Below, piece by piece: positions 51,481 to 60,037 of a DNA stretch of 64,000 nucleotides. Below the pieces are notes generated by a model that saw only the letters and a list, made by a program, of their open reading frames with translations, was not told the origin of the DNA and did not search any database. The position numbers and the translations under genes were made by a program. Location of the stretch: positions 245,919-309,918 of the forward strand of contig JAFXZE010000005.1 of NCBI GenBank assembly GCA_017541375.1, given 5' to 3'. Numbering within the stretch: position 1 is the stretch's first letter; every line of letters starts with the position of its first letter. Origin of the DNA: Clostridia bacterium (GTDB lineage Bacteria; Bacillota; Clostridia; Christensenellales; UBA1242).

Positions 51481-54090
51481 ATGGCAGTCAAATATGTTTA
51501 TGATTTTTTTGATAAAACAACCAACATCAATTTAGTAGGGGAAAAAGGTGAAAATTTGGCGAGAATGGCTCAAGTTGGATTACCTGTGCCATTGGGATTT
51601 ACTCTATCAACTGATGTTTGCTCTCGATATAACAAGGAAAAACTTTTAAGTGAAACTATTCTTTCTCAAATTTGGAGAAACTTAAACAATATTGAAAACG
51701 GTGTCAATTTAAATTTGGGGGATGGTGAAAGACCTCTGTTACTCAGTGTGCGGGTAAGTAGTAGTGTACCTATGAAGGGACTGAGTGAGGCGTTTTTGTG
51801 TGTAGGTATAAATGATGAAATTGTATCCAATCTTATAAAAAGCACTAAAAATAAGCTGTTTGTGTGGGAATTATATTATAGATTGATAAGTGATTTTGCT
51901 ATAAAAATCGCTCATATTCAACCAGAAACAATCGATAGTAAAGTAAAATCTATAAAAAATAGATACCCTGATAATTCTCCAGAAGAAGTGTTGCCCAAAA
52001 TTGTTGATGAACTAAAAGCTATGTATAAAAAAGCTACCAACAAAGATTTTCCTCAAGAGGTTAAAGAGCAACTACTTATGGCTATAACATGTTGTTTGGA
52101 TAGTTATTTTAGTCCTGAGGCTAATGGATTTAGGATAATAAACAACATTCCAGATGAAGTGGGGTGTGCTGTTGTAGTGGAATCTATGGTGTATGGAAAT
52201 TACAATAATTCTAGTGGCGTTGGAGAGATACGAAGTAGAAATTTGCTTACAGGTGAAAATGAAATTACAGGTGAATATATAAGAAATTATCTTGATGGAA
52301 GTATTGAAACTCACAAAACAAAGCTTAGTATGGAGGAGTTAGAAAAAATAAATCGACCTATATATTTGTTACTAGAAAATTATGTCAAAAAAATGGAAAA
52401 AGCATACAAAAATGTGGTAACGCTTGATTTTTGTGTGCAAGATGATAAGGTTTATATTCTAAATTTACACCATCCAAAACAAAGCGCTCAGGCCCGAGTA
52501 AAAAGTATTGTAACTATGGCAAAACAAAAGATTATCTCAACAATCGATGCTATCAATTTGATAGAACCCAAAAGCCTGATTTGTTTAACTCAACCAGTTT
52601 TCTCTGCTACAGAAGAAAACAAAATAAAAGAGTGGGGGCAAGGTGAAAGTGTGTACCCAGGGTGCGCTTGTGGAAAATTAGCTTTATCCACACAAAAAGC
52701 TGTAGAATATTCTGTTTTGGGTGAACCTGTGATACTTTTGATGCGTACAATGAATGCCCAAGATGCTGAAGGAATGGAAGTCGCTGATGGATTAATTTGT
52801 TTAGACAACAAAAAAATAAGTTATGCTAGTACATATGCGCAAAACAAATCTATTCCGAGCATCAATAAATGTAAAAAAATAAGCATAAATAGTAAAGAGC
52901 GCTATGCCAAAATCGGCTCCGACTTAGTAAAAGAGGGGAGTTATGTTAGCTTGAATGCTAATGCTGGGCGTGTATATGCCCAAAAGTTGACACCAATTTT
53001 GCCTAATATTACAGATGAATTTGCAGAACTTTTAAATTGGGCAAGAGAGAGTTGTATAATACCGATTTACGCGGATTGTGATACTCCCAAAAGTGTGGAA
53101 AGAGCCTTTAAAATAGGAGCAAAAGGTGTTGGGCTTGTGAGAACTGAAAATATGTTGTTTAGAGGGAATAGATTGAAATATTTGCAACAATATTTATTGT
53201 CTCCAGCAATTAAGCAACAAGAAAAAGCTTTAGAACAATTAAGCAAATCGCAAGCGAGAGATTTTGAACAATTGTTTTTATTGTCTAATGACAAGGAAAT
53301 CAATATTCGTCTGTTAGATACTTTATTACATAAGATTTTACCTTCTAGTCGGGCTGAATTGCGTTCTCTTGCGGCTAGTTTTGGGGCTACGGTTGATGAA
53401 GTGTGGCGCACATATAATGTTTACGCTCAAGCAAATCCTCAAATGGGCTTGCGTGGATGTAGGATGCTCGTTATGTACCCAGAATTGATTGCGATGCAAG
53501 TGGGCGCAATCTGTGATGCGATTTACGAAGTAAAATTAAAGACAAATCAATCGCCACGAGCCAATATTATAGTGCCGTTTATGTCAATTTTGTCCGAATT
53601 TGAATATGTTTCCAGTTATATTAGAAAAACAATCAATCAAAAGAAAATGAAATATGGCTTTGATTTTGATATAAAGATAGGGTGTATGCTTGAAACTCCG
53701 CGCGCATGTTTGCTAGCGGACACCTTTGTGTATTATTGTGACTTCGTTTGTTTTGGTTCTAACGACCTTACTCAACTTACTTTTGGTTTTAGTAGAGATG
53801 ATTGTATGCAATTTTTAAATGAGTATTACAGAGAAAGTTTGATGTACTCCGATCCATTTATGTCGCTCGATGCTACTGGTGTAGCTGAGCTAATTGCAAT
53901 AGCGGTTGACCGCGTAAGAAAAGTAAAGCGTGATATACCAGTTTGGCTATTTGGAGAACAAATTACAGATGCTGTAGCAATCGATCTTGCATTGCAGCTA
54001 AATATCAACAAATTGTCAATTTCACCCTCAAAGATTCCTTCTGTTGTACTCGCACAAGCTCATTCAATATTACGCAATAAACAAAAATAA
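51481..54090 (+). CDS. Pyruvate phosphate dikinase-like protein lacking catalytic residues
   Basis: An 869-residue protein with the full PPDK layout. It has an N-terminal ATP-grasp part (LVGEKGENLARMAQVGLPVP; LLSVRVSSSVPMKGLSEAF), a phosphohistidine domain (~385-500) and a C-terminal PEP/pyruvate TIM barrel (GAKGVGLVRTENML; IGCMLETPRACLLADTF; FGSNDLTQLTFGFSRDD). The phosphohistidine motif, normally GGMTSHAAVVAR, reads KKISYASTYAQ, so Tyr448 stands where the essential His should be. The C-terminal catalytic Cys of GICGEHGG is also lost (WLFGEQITD). The barrel metal/PEP residues remain. It therefore cannot run the normal dikinase reaction, and may be a regulatory pseudoenzyme or have a changed activity. 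The frame is intact, so it is not a simple pseudogene. Confidence 0.88.
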   Translation: MAVKYVYDFFDKTTNINLVGEKGENLARMAQVGLPVPLGFTLSTDVCSRYNKEKLLSETILSQIWRNLNNIENGVNLNLGDGERPLLLSVRVSSSVPMKGLSEAFLCVGINDEIVSNLIKSTKNKLFVWELYYRLISDFAIKIAHIQPETIDSKVKSIKNRYPDNSPEEVLPKIVDELKAMYKKATNKDFPQEVKEQLLMAITCCLDSYFSPEANGFRIINNIPDEVGCAVVVESMVYGNYNNSSGVGEIRSRNLLTGENEITGEYIRNYLDGSIETHKTKLSMEELEKINRPIYLLLENYVKKMEKAYKNVVTLDFCVQDDKVYILNLHHPKQSAQARVKSIVTMAKQKIISTIDAINLIEPKSLICLTQPVFSATEENKIKEWGQGESVYPGCACGKLALSTQKAVEYSVLGEPVILLMRTMNAQDAEGMEVADGLICLDNKKISYASTYAQNKSIPSINKCKKISINSKERYAKIGSDLVKEGSYVSLNANAGRVYAQKLTPILPNITDEFAELLNWARESCIIPIYADCDTPKSVERAFKIGAKGVGLVRTENMLFRGNRLKYLQQYLLSPAIKQQEKALEQLSKSQARDFEQLFLLSNDKEINIRLLDTLLHKILPSSRAELRSLAASFGATVDEVWRTYNVYAQANPQMGLRGCRMLVMYPELIAMQVGAICDAIYEVKLKTNQSPRANIIVPFMSILSEFEYVSSYIRKTINQKKMKYGFDFDIKIGCMLETPRACLLADTFVYYCDFVCFGSNDLTQLTFGFSRDDCMQFLNEYYRESLMYSDPFMSLDATGVAELIAIAVDRVRKVKRDIPVWLFGEQITDAVAIDLALQLNINKLSISPSKIPSVVLAQAHSILRNKQK

Positions 54091-54115
54091 ATACGGATTT
54101 CCGTATTTATTTTTG
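54085..54115. terminator. Bidirectional terminator
   Basis: AATAAATACGG/CCGTATTTATT with loop ATTT; A- and T-runs on both sides, between convergent genes. Confidence 0.9.
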
Positions 54116-54565
54116 TTATTTTGTTTGCCAATATTTCAATACATCATAAAGAGTTTGTTCAAATTGTGGCACATCTTTTAGTAATATATTTTCAAATTTG
54201 ACAGCGCCGCAGTAGAAAAAGTCGTCATCAAACTGAAAGTAAAAATGAATTTCGTTTTCATTAGTCTTTGGATTTTGTACAACCGTTTCCAAAATCTCGA
54301 ACTCACGAAATTTGTTTTTATAGTTTAGAGTTTTATCACTAATTATGTTGAAATTTTCATTATTTAGCTTTCTTTCAACATATGTAAAAAATGCCTCCAT
54401 TCCACTGATAGGGCGTTGACCTGAGAGTGTGATATATAGTGGACAATTTACCTTTTTGTGGCGAAATTCCATGATTGTATCAGGCATTGTATTGGTTACA
54501 GGCAATACTTGTTCCCAATCATTATTTAATTCTAATTTAAAATTAAAACTACTTGTATATTCCAT
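54116..54565 (-). CDS. Small unknown protein, last gene of kinase-protease operon
   Basis: A 149-residue protein with alternating strands and one long helix (GMEAFFTYVERKLNNENF), ending in FEQTLYDVLKYWQTK. The layout resembles DcrB/DUF1795-type beta-alpha proteins (strands, central helix, strands, end helix), but no sure match is possible. There is no signal peptide. It begins 15 bases after the metallopeptidase gene with GGAG before the ATG, so it is in the same operon. It could be an immunity or chaperone-like partner, which is speculation. Confidence 0.72.
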   Translation of the reverse strand: MEYTSSFNFKLELNNDWEQVLPVTNTMPDTIMEFRHKKVNCPLYITLSGQRPISGMEAFFTYVERKLNNENFNIISDKTLNYKNKFREFEILETVVQNPKTNENEIHFYFQFDDDFFYCGAVKFENILLKDVPQFEQTLYDVLKYWQTK

Positions 54566-54580
54566 AATTTACTCCTTTTA

Positions 54581-56296
54581 TTATCCCATTGCTCGTGGTT
54601 TATTTTGAGGTGATATTTCTGTTGTATTTAGTAGTTGCTTTTGAGCGTAAGTAGCTTCCATATCCCAAACCTTTCCTAAGTATTCTCGTTTTTTTTGTGG
54701 GTCATTAATAGGTGGATTGAGAATCTTATCCATTCGAAAATTTATGAAGCCCTTTTCTTTATTTGTATTGGCTAGTATGGTAGGGTATTTTTCTCCAGGA
54801 AAAGAAGCAAGTATGAACAGATCTTTCGAATCGTTTTCTAAGTTAGCTGGTGTCACATACTTATAGCAGTTTCCACTAGACAACATTTCTTCTCTGTTTT
54901 TACATCTTGTATTTCCGCAATAAAGAATGCATTGAGAGGAGGGGGAATTTTTGTTACAAAATTGTATATAGTTATTGATTTCCTCTAATCTTACCCGAAT
55001 ATAATCTTTGTCAATTTCACCTCTGTGAGCGATATTTTTTGCCATCTGTACATATAAATCATTAGGAACCAAATCTTGTCTTAAATTATCGATATATTGA
55101 TTTAACTCATCTGGTGTATGAGCTATTTCACTCACTTTCAACTGAGCCGAGTCTAATGGGGATATTTTAAAAGTTTTTGAGTCAGGTGAGTATTTGTAAT
55201 AAATAAGATTTCCCCATTTATCTTCCTGCTTTGAAATTTTTTCCACAAGTGTATCATCCGTAAATTTATAGGGGATATGAGAATAAAAGTGAGGTCCATT
55301 ATCGGTAGATACGTTAAAAATCCACAATTTTTTTGAATTCTCTTTGTCAGTATGTTGAAGTTGAAATGCTTGTGTGATTTTGGGGTTAATCAGATTTCCA
55401 TTAAATGATGCGATATCAAGTTCTTTTTGTGCTAAAAGTATGGCTGATAACTCATCATATGAATCGCTAAACTCAGGTGGTATAGGGAATAATTCTTTGT
55501 ATCTTATTATATTTTTATCCAACTGACTATAGAATACATACTCTTTTAAAGCTTTATTATAACATGAATGTAGCACAATAGGGTCACTACATAATTGAGG
55601 ACATTTATTAAATATAAACTCAGCAATATATTGCCTGTTTTCATCATACCTTTTTTCGTTTTTTCTAGTAGTAAAATCTTCTAAAGCATAGCGGGTGCTT
55701 GAGTCTAATTCTATATTGAGAAATTCTGGCAATTCACCATTTAAAAAGGGAACACAGTCAACATCATTACTGGTTTTATCAGGCGAATGTAATTTATTTA
55801 AAATTTTGACAAACTCGATTATTTCTTGATAAGCACCACTATACTCACGTCCTATAATTTGACTGGCTAATGTGTCTGTAAGAGCTTCATTATAGTAAAT
55901 TGGCAAGCTTTCAAAATAAGCTTTATAAGCGTTGTAGATAATGAAATGAGTAAATTCATGAACGAAAGTTTGTTCATCCCATAATGTAGTTTCATTCTCA
56001 TTTCTAGTTTTTAAAGTTATGGTGTTTGTTGATGGTGTAAAACATCCTGCATCACCTAGAGATTTTAGTTCTTCGTCATCAATTACAAATTTTAAACCAT
56101 TCTCACCATAAAGATGTTCTTCAAAGAATTTATGGAAATCTAATTTGATGTCTGGGTGAATATCAACAAATTTGGCATATTTAGTTAGTCCATTTTTTAT
56201 AGTTTCTTTCCATTTTGGAGGGACATTCAACTTATCTATGTTCTTGATGACTTCATCAAAGGCTTTTCCATTTTCGGTTTTGTAGTCTGTTTCCAT
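54581..56296 (-). CDS. Zinc metallopeptidase-like protein (thermolysin-type motif)
   Basis: A 571-residue protein. FVHEFTHFIIYNAYK (His near residue 112) is an HEXXH zinc site. YYNEALTDTLASQII, about 20 residues later, matches the second glutamate motif of gluzincins (thermolysin NEAISD). Both zinc ligands and the catalytic Glu are therefore present. The remaining ~430 residues are charged and helical, with a Cys pair cluster near 460-475 (CILYCGNTRCKN). There is no signal peptide, so it probably acts inside the cell or is delivered by another route. The ATG at 56296 follows GGGAGAAATG. It overlaps or abuts the kinase gene upstream. Confidence 0.8.
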   Translation of the reverse strand: METDYKTENGKAFDEVIKNIDKLNVPPKWKETIKNGLTKYAKFVDIHPDIKLDFHKFFEEHLYGENGLKFVIDDEELKSLGDAGCFTPSTNTITLKTRNENETTLWDEQTFVHEFTHFIIYNAYKAYFESLPIYYNEALTDTLASQIIGREYSGAYQEIIEFVKILNKLHSPDKTSNDVDCVPFLNGELPEFLNIELDSSTRYALEDFTTRKNEKRYDENRQYIAEFIFNKCPQLCSDPIVLHSCYNKALKEYVFYSQLDKNIIRYKELFPIPPEFSDSYDELSAILLAQKELDIASFNGNLINPKITQAFQLQHTDKENSKKLWIFNVSTDNGPHFYSHIPYKFTDDTLVEKISKQEDKWGNLIYYKYSPDSKTFKISPLDSAQLKVSEIAHTPDELNQYIDNLRQDLVPNDLYVQMAKNIAHRGEIDKDYIRVRLEEINNYIQFCNKNSPSSQCILYCGNTRCKNREEMLSSGNCYKYVTPANLENDSKDLFILASFPGEKYPTILANTNKEKGFINFRMDKILNPPINDPQKKREYLGKVWDMEATYAQKQLLNTTEISPQNKPRAMG

Positions 56297-56298
56297 AA

Positions 56299-57411
56299 TC
56301 ATTTCTCCCTATTGTTTTTAGTAGTCTTTTTTTCGATTCGGCGAATTACATCAGTATAATTACTTTGGCGAGTTTTAAAAAATAATGATATGTATGCGGA
56401 TAATTCTGGGGAAATCTCTATGTTTTGTTGTGAGCTAAATTCTAGCAATTCTTTGTTTATGTCTAATTGGGTAAATTTGTCAACCAAATTAGCAATAGCT
56501 GGGTTTGATTTGGTGAGTGAATAAATATCGAGAGTAAGCGAGCCGTTGTTTTTGAGAATATTATTTTGCTGGCTATTTTCCCAAATATCTACAGCCAAAG
56601 CGCGAGGAATATTACTGTTATTAGTAATGTCTGTGAGCGACAGCCAAGATATCACTTTTTTGTATGCTTCTGTTTGATTGGCAAAAATTGGATTGTGATA
56701 ATATCCCATACCAAAAGCATATCCATTATCATAAATAGGTGTAGGGCTAAGTTTAAGCTTTGTTCCTTCATGACTGATGATAAAATTGAAGTTTTGCCAA
56801 TTTCGGTCAGTGTTACATAAGAAGTAATCTATTACCACAATGTTAAAAAAGTTTTGTTTTACATTATCAATGTCAACATCGATATTGTATGAGTCACAAT
56901 ATTGTTGGATAGTTGTTTCTATGTCATCTAAGGTGGCAAAGCTATCCATATACTTGGGTAAAGTGCGATCAAACATTCGAAATTTTTGGCTATTTTTGTG
57001 GACTATTTTGGCTACAGCCTTTTTCCTTTTGCCAGTGATACTTTTTTCGGGTTCGGCATAATCGTACGGCACTTTTGATTTGCGTTTAGAATTTAAGTAA
57101 TTGATGTAAGCGATTTGGTGGTAGGTTACTTCTTTGCTATCTTTTGGGATAAAATTTGGTGAAGAGCAACCATCCATATCTTGAAAATGCGCTAGCTTGT
57201 ATTCTAGCACATTGGGAACATTCATTTTTTGGAGAAGGTTGGAGATAAAAGTTTCGATGATATCTTGACGGATTTCCATATCTCCATTAGGATAAGTGTA
57301 ATTGCTTTTAAAAAACATTTCGCCATCAGGAGTTTGAATCTTGTACTTTTTGCCAGAGGCCCCTTTTTTGACTTCTATAGCATTATTTGAGTACTTATCT
57401 AAATCTATCAT
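56299..57411 (-). CDS. HipA-fold protein kinase
   Basis: A 370-residue kinase of the HipA/CtkA type. KKGASGKKYKIQTPDG is the nucleotide-loop region, with MFFKSNY supplying the ATP-binding Lys. The catalytic motif FLCNTDRNWQNFNFII (~198-213) has Asp and Asn in the HipA order. PIYDNGYAFG (~225) is the metal-binding Asp motif. HipA kinases phosphorylate proteins such as GltX; CtkA-type ones act as effectors. No HipB-like helix-turn-helix gene is next to it. Instead it leads an operon with a zincin and a small protein. I prefer the ATG at 57411 to the GTG one codon before it. It has its own consensus promoter. Confidence 0.82.
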   Translation of the reverse strand: MIDLDKYSNNAIEVKKGASGKKYKIQTPDGEMFFKSNYTYPNGDMEIRQDIIETFISNLLQKMNVPNVLEYKLAHFQDMDGCSSPNFIPKDSKEVTYHQIAYINYLNSKRKSKVPYDYAEPEKSITGKRKKAVAKIVHKNSQKFRMFDRTLPKYMDSFATLDDIETTIQQYCDSYNIDVDIDNVKQNFFNIVVIDYFLCNTDRNWQNFNFIISHEGTKLKLSPTPIYDNGYAFGMGYYHNPIFANQTEAYKKVISWLSLTDITNNSNIPRALAVDIWENSQQNNILKNNGSLTLDIYSLTKSNPAIANLVDKFTQLDINKELLEFSSQQNIEISPELSAYISLFFKTRQSNYTDVIRRIEKKTTKNNREK

Positions 57412-57434
57412 CACAACCTCGTTTTTTGATATTT

Positions 57435-57463
57435 ATTATATCACACACCCAAAAATGTGTCAA
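57435..57463 (-). promoter_or_regulatory. Promoter of the kinase-protease operon
   Basis: Read leftward: TTGACA (57463-57458), 17 bp, TATAAT (57440-57435). Confidence 0.88.
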
Positions 57464-57494
57464 ATTATCTAAAGTAGAATTCTATTGATTTTAT

Positions 57495-57524
57495 TTGACA
57501 ATTTAGTGTACAAAGTGATACAAT
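57495..57524 (+). promoter_or_regulatory. Divergent promoter of the 268-residue protein
   Basis: TTGACA, 18 bp, TACAAT; AAGGAGG before the ATG at 57547. It is 32 bp from the leftward promoter, so one regulator could act on both. Confidence 0.8.
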
Positions 57525-57546
57525 AAAACACAATAAGGAGGTAATT

Positions 57547-58353
57547 ATGGCAAGAATTTACACACCAGACATGACCATGGACGAGTTGAACTACTTGCAG
57601 CAATTGTATGCGGGCAATATAGGTGGCAGTCTATCATCTCCACAAGCTATGTTAACAATGCAAACGGGGATGGCAATAAGAGCATTCCAAAATGCGGTAC
57701 AGATAGATAAACAAAATTTCCCCAACGGAGGGGAGCCTCGGTTTGATAAGGATATGAATTATAATTCGAGCATATTCTATTGTCTAGAAAATGAAATAGG
57801 AAAAAATCTTGATAACAATGGCAATATTATAGATGAGGATCTAAAAAGTGAAATGCTAATTGCTGAAAATCTAAAGCGAAGTATTAAGTTTGTTATGGAT
57901 GTAACAGATATGTCTAATGAACAAGTGCTAGAGTTGTTTTTGGGAGAACCTTTAGGACCTAATAACCAATTTCTTAGTAGTAAATCAAGTCAAATGTCAA
58001 AAAAGCTTGCAATGGTTTGGGTAAATGACGGCAAACTTGATTATGAAGACCTTTTGTGTACTCTAGCCAATGTAGTACCTCACGCAACACACAAACCTGA
58101 CTTGACGGATAATTACAAAAGAGTACAAGAAATGTTTAGCTATATAGGAGATATTTCTGATCCTCAAACATATGGAGAAGCTGTAAAAGTAATCTCTAAA
58201 GAACTAGAATACTGGCCTTTTGGTAAAGAATATAGGGACCAAAATTATGTCAAAACCGAGAAATTTTCTACTTCAAAAGGACAAATAATAGTAACACCAC
58301 TACCAAAACCTACAGAACCAAATCCAAAAGAAGTTCCCGAACTAGGTATGTAA
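57547..58353 (+). CDS. Unknown soluble protein
   Basis: A 268-residue protein I do not recognise. It opens with MARIYTPDMTMDELNYLQQL and is mostly helical, with a Pro-rich tail (PLPKPTEPNPKEVPELGM). There are no cysteines beyond two, no membrane segment and no signal peptide. It is transcribed alone, divergently from the kinase-protease operon, with a clear promoter and terminator. Since the promoters are back to back it may belong functionally to that operon (inference). Confidence 0.78.
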   Translation: MARIYTPDMTMDELNYLQQLYAGNIGGSLSSPQAMLTMQTGMAIRAFQNAVQIDKQNFPNGGEPRFDKDMNYNSSIFYCLENEIGKNLDNNGNIIDEDLKSEMLIAENLKRSIKFVMDVTDMSNEQVLELFLGEPLGPNNQFLSSKSSQMSKKLAMVWVNDGKLDYEDLLCTLANVVPHATHKPDLTDNYKRVQEMFSYIGDISDPQTYGEAVKVISKELEYWPFGKEYRDQNYVKTEKFSTSKGQIIVTPLPKPTEPNPKEVPELGM

Positions 58354-58385
58354 AAAAGAGATACAATGTGTATCTCTTATTTTTA
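58352..58385 (+). terminator. Terminator of the 268-residue gene
   Basis: AAGAGATACA/TGTATCTCTT with loop ATG and a T-run. Confidence 0.9.
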
Positions 58386-58462
58386 AGTATACCCGCGCAG
58401 GGAGGTGGAGCGCATTGCGTGCGAGGTGTGCTATTGCACACATCAAATCATCCCATAGCTAA

Positions 58463-58484
58463 CAAAAAAAGCCCGAAAGGGCTA
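58463..58484 (-). terminator. Terminator of initiator tRNA
   Basis: Read leftward: AGCCC-TTTC-GGGCT followed by seven T residues. Confidence 0.9.
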
Positions 58485-58491
58485 ATTTTAG

Positions 58492-58568
58492 TGGTAGCGG
58501 GGGATGGATTTGAACCACCGACCTTTGGGTTATGAGCCCAACGAGCTGCCGAACTGCTCTACCCCGCG
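58492..58568 (-). tRNA. Initiator tRNA-fMet (anticodon CAT)
   Basis: Starts CGCGGGG with an unpaired first position against the 3' strand. The anticodon stem TTGGG-CTCATAA-CCCAA carries the three G-C pairs typical of initiator tRNA; CCA is encoded. The gene stands alone. Confidence 0.95.
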
Positions 58569-58578
58569 ATGTTCTTTT

Positions 58579-58607
58579 AGTATAACACAGTATATGCAAA
58601 AAATCAA
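58579..58607 (-). promoter_or_regulatory. Promoter of initiator tRNA
   Basis: Read leftward: TTGATT (58607-58602), 17 bp, TATACT (58584-58579). Confidence 0.8.
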
Positions 58608-58678
58608 GTGATATGAATAAAAAATATTTAAAAATTTTGCAAAAATATAAAAAAATATGTAAAAATAATAAAAAGGTG

Positions 58679-58707
58679 TTGAAAAAAATTATGATTTTTG
58701 GTAAAAT
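58679..58707 (+). promoter_or_regulatory. mnmE promoter
   Basis: TTGAAA, 17 bp, TAAAAT; AAGGGGG precedes the ATG. Confidence 0.75.
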
Positions 58708-58731
58708 CTACACAAGAATAAGGGGGATAAA

Positions 58732-60036
58732 ATGGCTGATACAATATGCGCAATAGCAACACCTGTTGGAAATGGTGGTGTGGCTGTAATAAGGGTAAGT
58801 GGTGATAATGCAGTAAGGATAGTAAGTAAGATATTTGATAAATGGAAAAGTGCAGAACCCAAACCACGATATGCGACTTTTGGAAAAATTAGTTTTGACG
58901 GAGTGAGTGATGATATATTAGCACTTTATTTTCCTGCACCTCATAGTTTTACTGGAGAAAATGTGGTAGAACTACAGTTGCATGGTGGATATTATCTTAG
59001 TAATAAGGTGGTAAATAAACTTATCTCATTGGGCGCAAGGTTAGCAGACCGCGGGGAGTTTAGCAGAAGGGCTGTGATAAATGGGAAAATGGACCTAAGT
59101 CAGGCTGAGGGAATAATCGATATAATAAATGCTGATAGTGAGGCTAGTCTTAAGGCGGGAGCTGTACTTTTGCGTGGAGGAATGAAAGAAAAAATTGAGA
59201 ATTTGCAAAATGAGTTGACTGAATTGATGTGCGAAATCAATGTTGCGCTCGATTATCCAGAGCACGACATCGAGTATATTACGACTCAAAAAGTGATGGA
59301 AACATGTGGGCAAATTGAAACCGAAATTAGTAAAGTTTTGTCAACAGCAAAACTGGGAAGACAAGTGAAAAATGGTGTAAAAGTGGCGCTTGCCGGAAAT
59401 CCAAATGTGGGAAAAAGTAGCTTACTCAATGCGTTGGTTGGGTTTGATAGAGCGATAGTAACAGACATTGCTGGTACAACGCGCGACACAATCGAAGCTA
59501 GTTTTGAATACGGGGGCGTAAAATTTGATGTGGTGGACACTGCAGGCTTGAGAGAAACAAGTGATGTGGTGGAAAGTGTGGGGATAGAGCGAGCTGAGCG
59601 TGAGATTGAAAATGCCGACCTTGTTATTATGGTGGTTAATTGTGACACAGATAAGGTGAAGATAAACAATAAAAACACGGTTATTATCCAGAATAAGAGT
59701 GATTTAAAAAATAAGCTAACTATCAAAACAGACCTTAGTGTGAGTGCTAAAAATAACGAAAATATTGAAAAACTAAAAGCGTTGATTTTTGAAAAAACAA
59801 TTGATAAAGAGTTATTCTCAAATGAATTAATTCTTACTAATGAGCGCCATATCGATTGTTTGACAAAGGCGAAAAACAGCCTAAGTGAAATTGCTCAAGC
59901 TAGCAAAAATGATACTTTAGATTGTATTGCTGTGCTGGTTATGGATGCGTGGAATAGTTTAGGTGAAATTACAGGTACGACTGCAAACGAGCGGATAATT
60001 GACGAGATTTTTGCTCGCTTTTGCTTGGGAAAATAA
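58732..60036 (+). CDS. mnmE: tRNA modification GTPase MnmE (TrmE)
   Basis: A 434-residue GTPase that works with MnmG on the wobble U of tRNAs. The N-terminal formyl-THF-binding domain begins ADTICAIATPVGNGGVAVIR and contains DRGEFSRRAVINGKMDLSQA. The G domain has GNPNVGKSSLLNAL (~221), switch TDIAGTTRD, DTAGLRET (~267) and NKSD. The C-terminus ends in the expected IFARFCLGK, whose Cys is catalytic in the family. Length is slightly short of 450-460 because the second half of the G domain is compact. It stands alone here, not next to mnmG as in many Firmicutes. Confidence 0.97.
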   Translation: MADTICAIATPVGNGGVAVIRVSGDNAVRIVSKIFDKWKSAEPKPRYATFGKISFDGVSDDILALYFPAPHSFTGENVVELQLHGGYYLSNKVVNKLISLGARLADRGEFSRRAVINGKMDLSQAEGIIDIINADSEASLKAGAVLLRGGMKEKIENLQNELTELMCEINVALDYPEHDIEYITTQKVMETCGQIETEISKVLSTAKLGRQVKNGVKVALAGNPNVGKSSLLNALVGFDRAIVTDIAGTTRDTIEASFEYGGVKFDVVDTAGLRETSDVVESVGIERAEREIENADLVIMVVNCDTDKVKINNKNTVIIQNKSDLKNKLTIKTDLSVSAKNNENIEKLKALIFEKTIDKELFSNELILTNERHIDCLTKAKNSLSEIAQASKNDTLDCIAVLVMDAWNSLGEITGTTANERIIDEIFARFCLGK

Positions 60037-60037
60037 T

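Noticed and set aside
56299..57411. A classical HipBA toxin-antitoxin pair.
   Set aside because: No helix-turn-helix HipB gene lies beside the kinase; the operon partners are a zincin and an unrelated small protein.
58386..58462. GC-rich patch with a GTGTGC/GCACAC hairpin after the 268-residue gene.
   Set aside because: Too short and without promoter; the terminators on either side explain the expression units. Possibly a remnant, not supportable as a feature.
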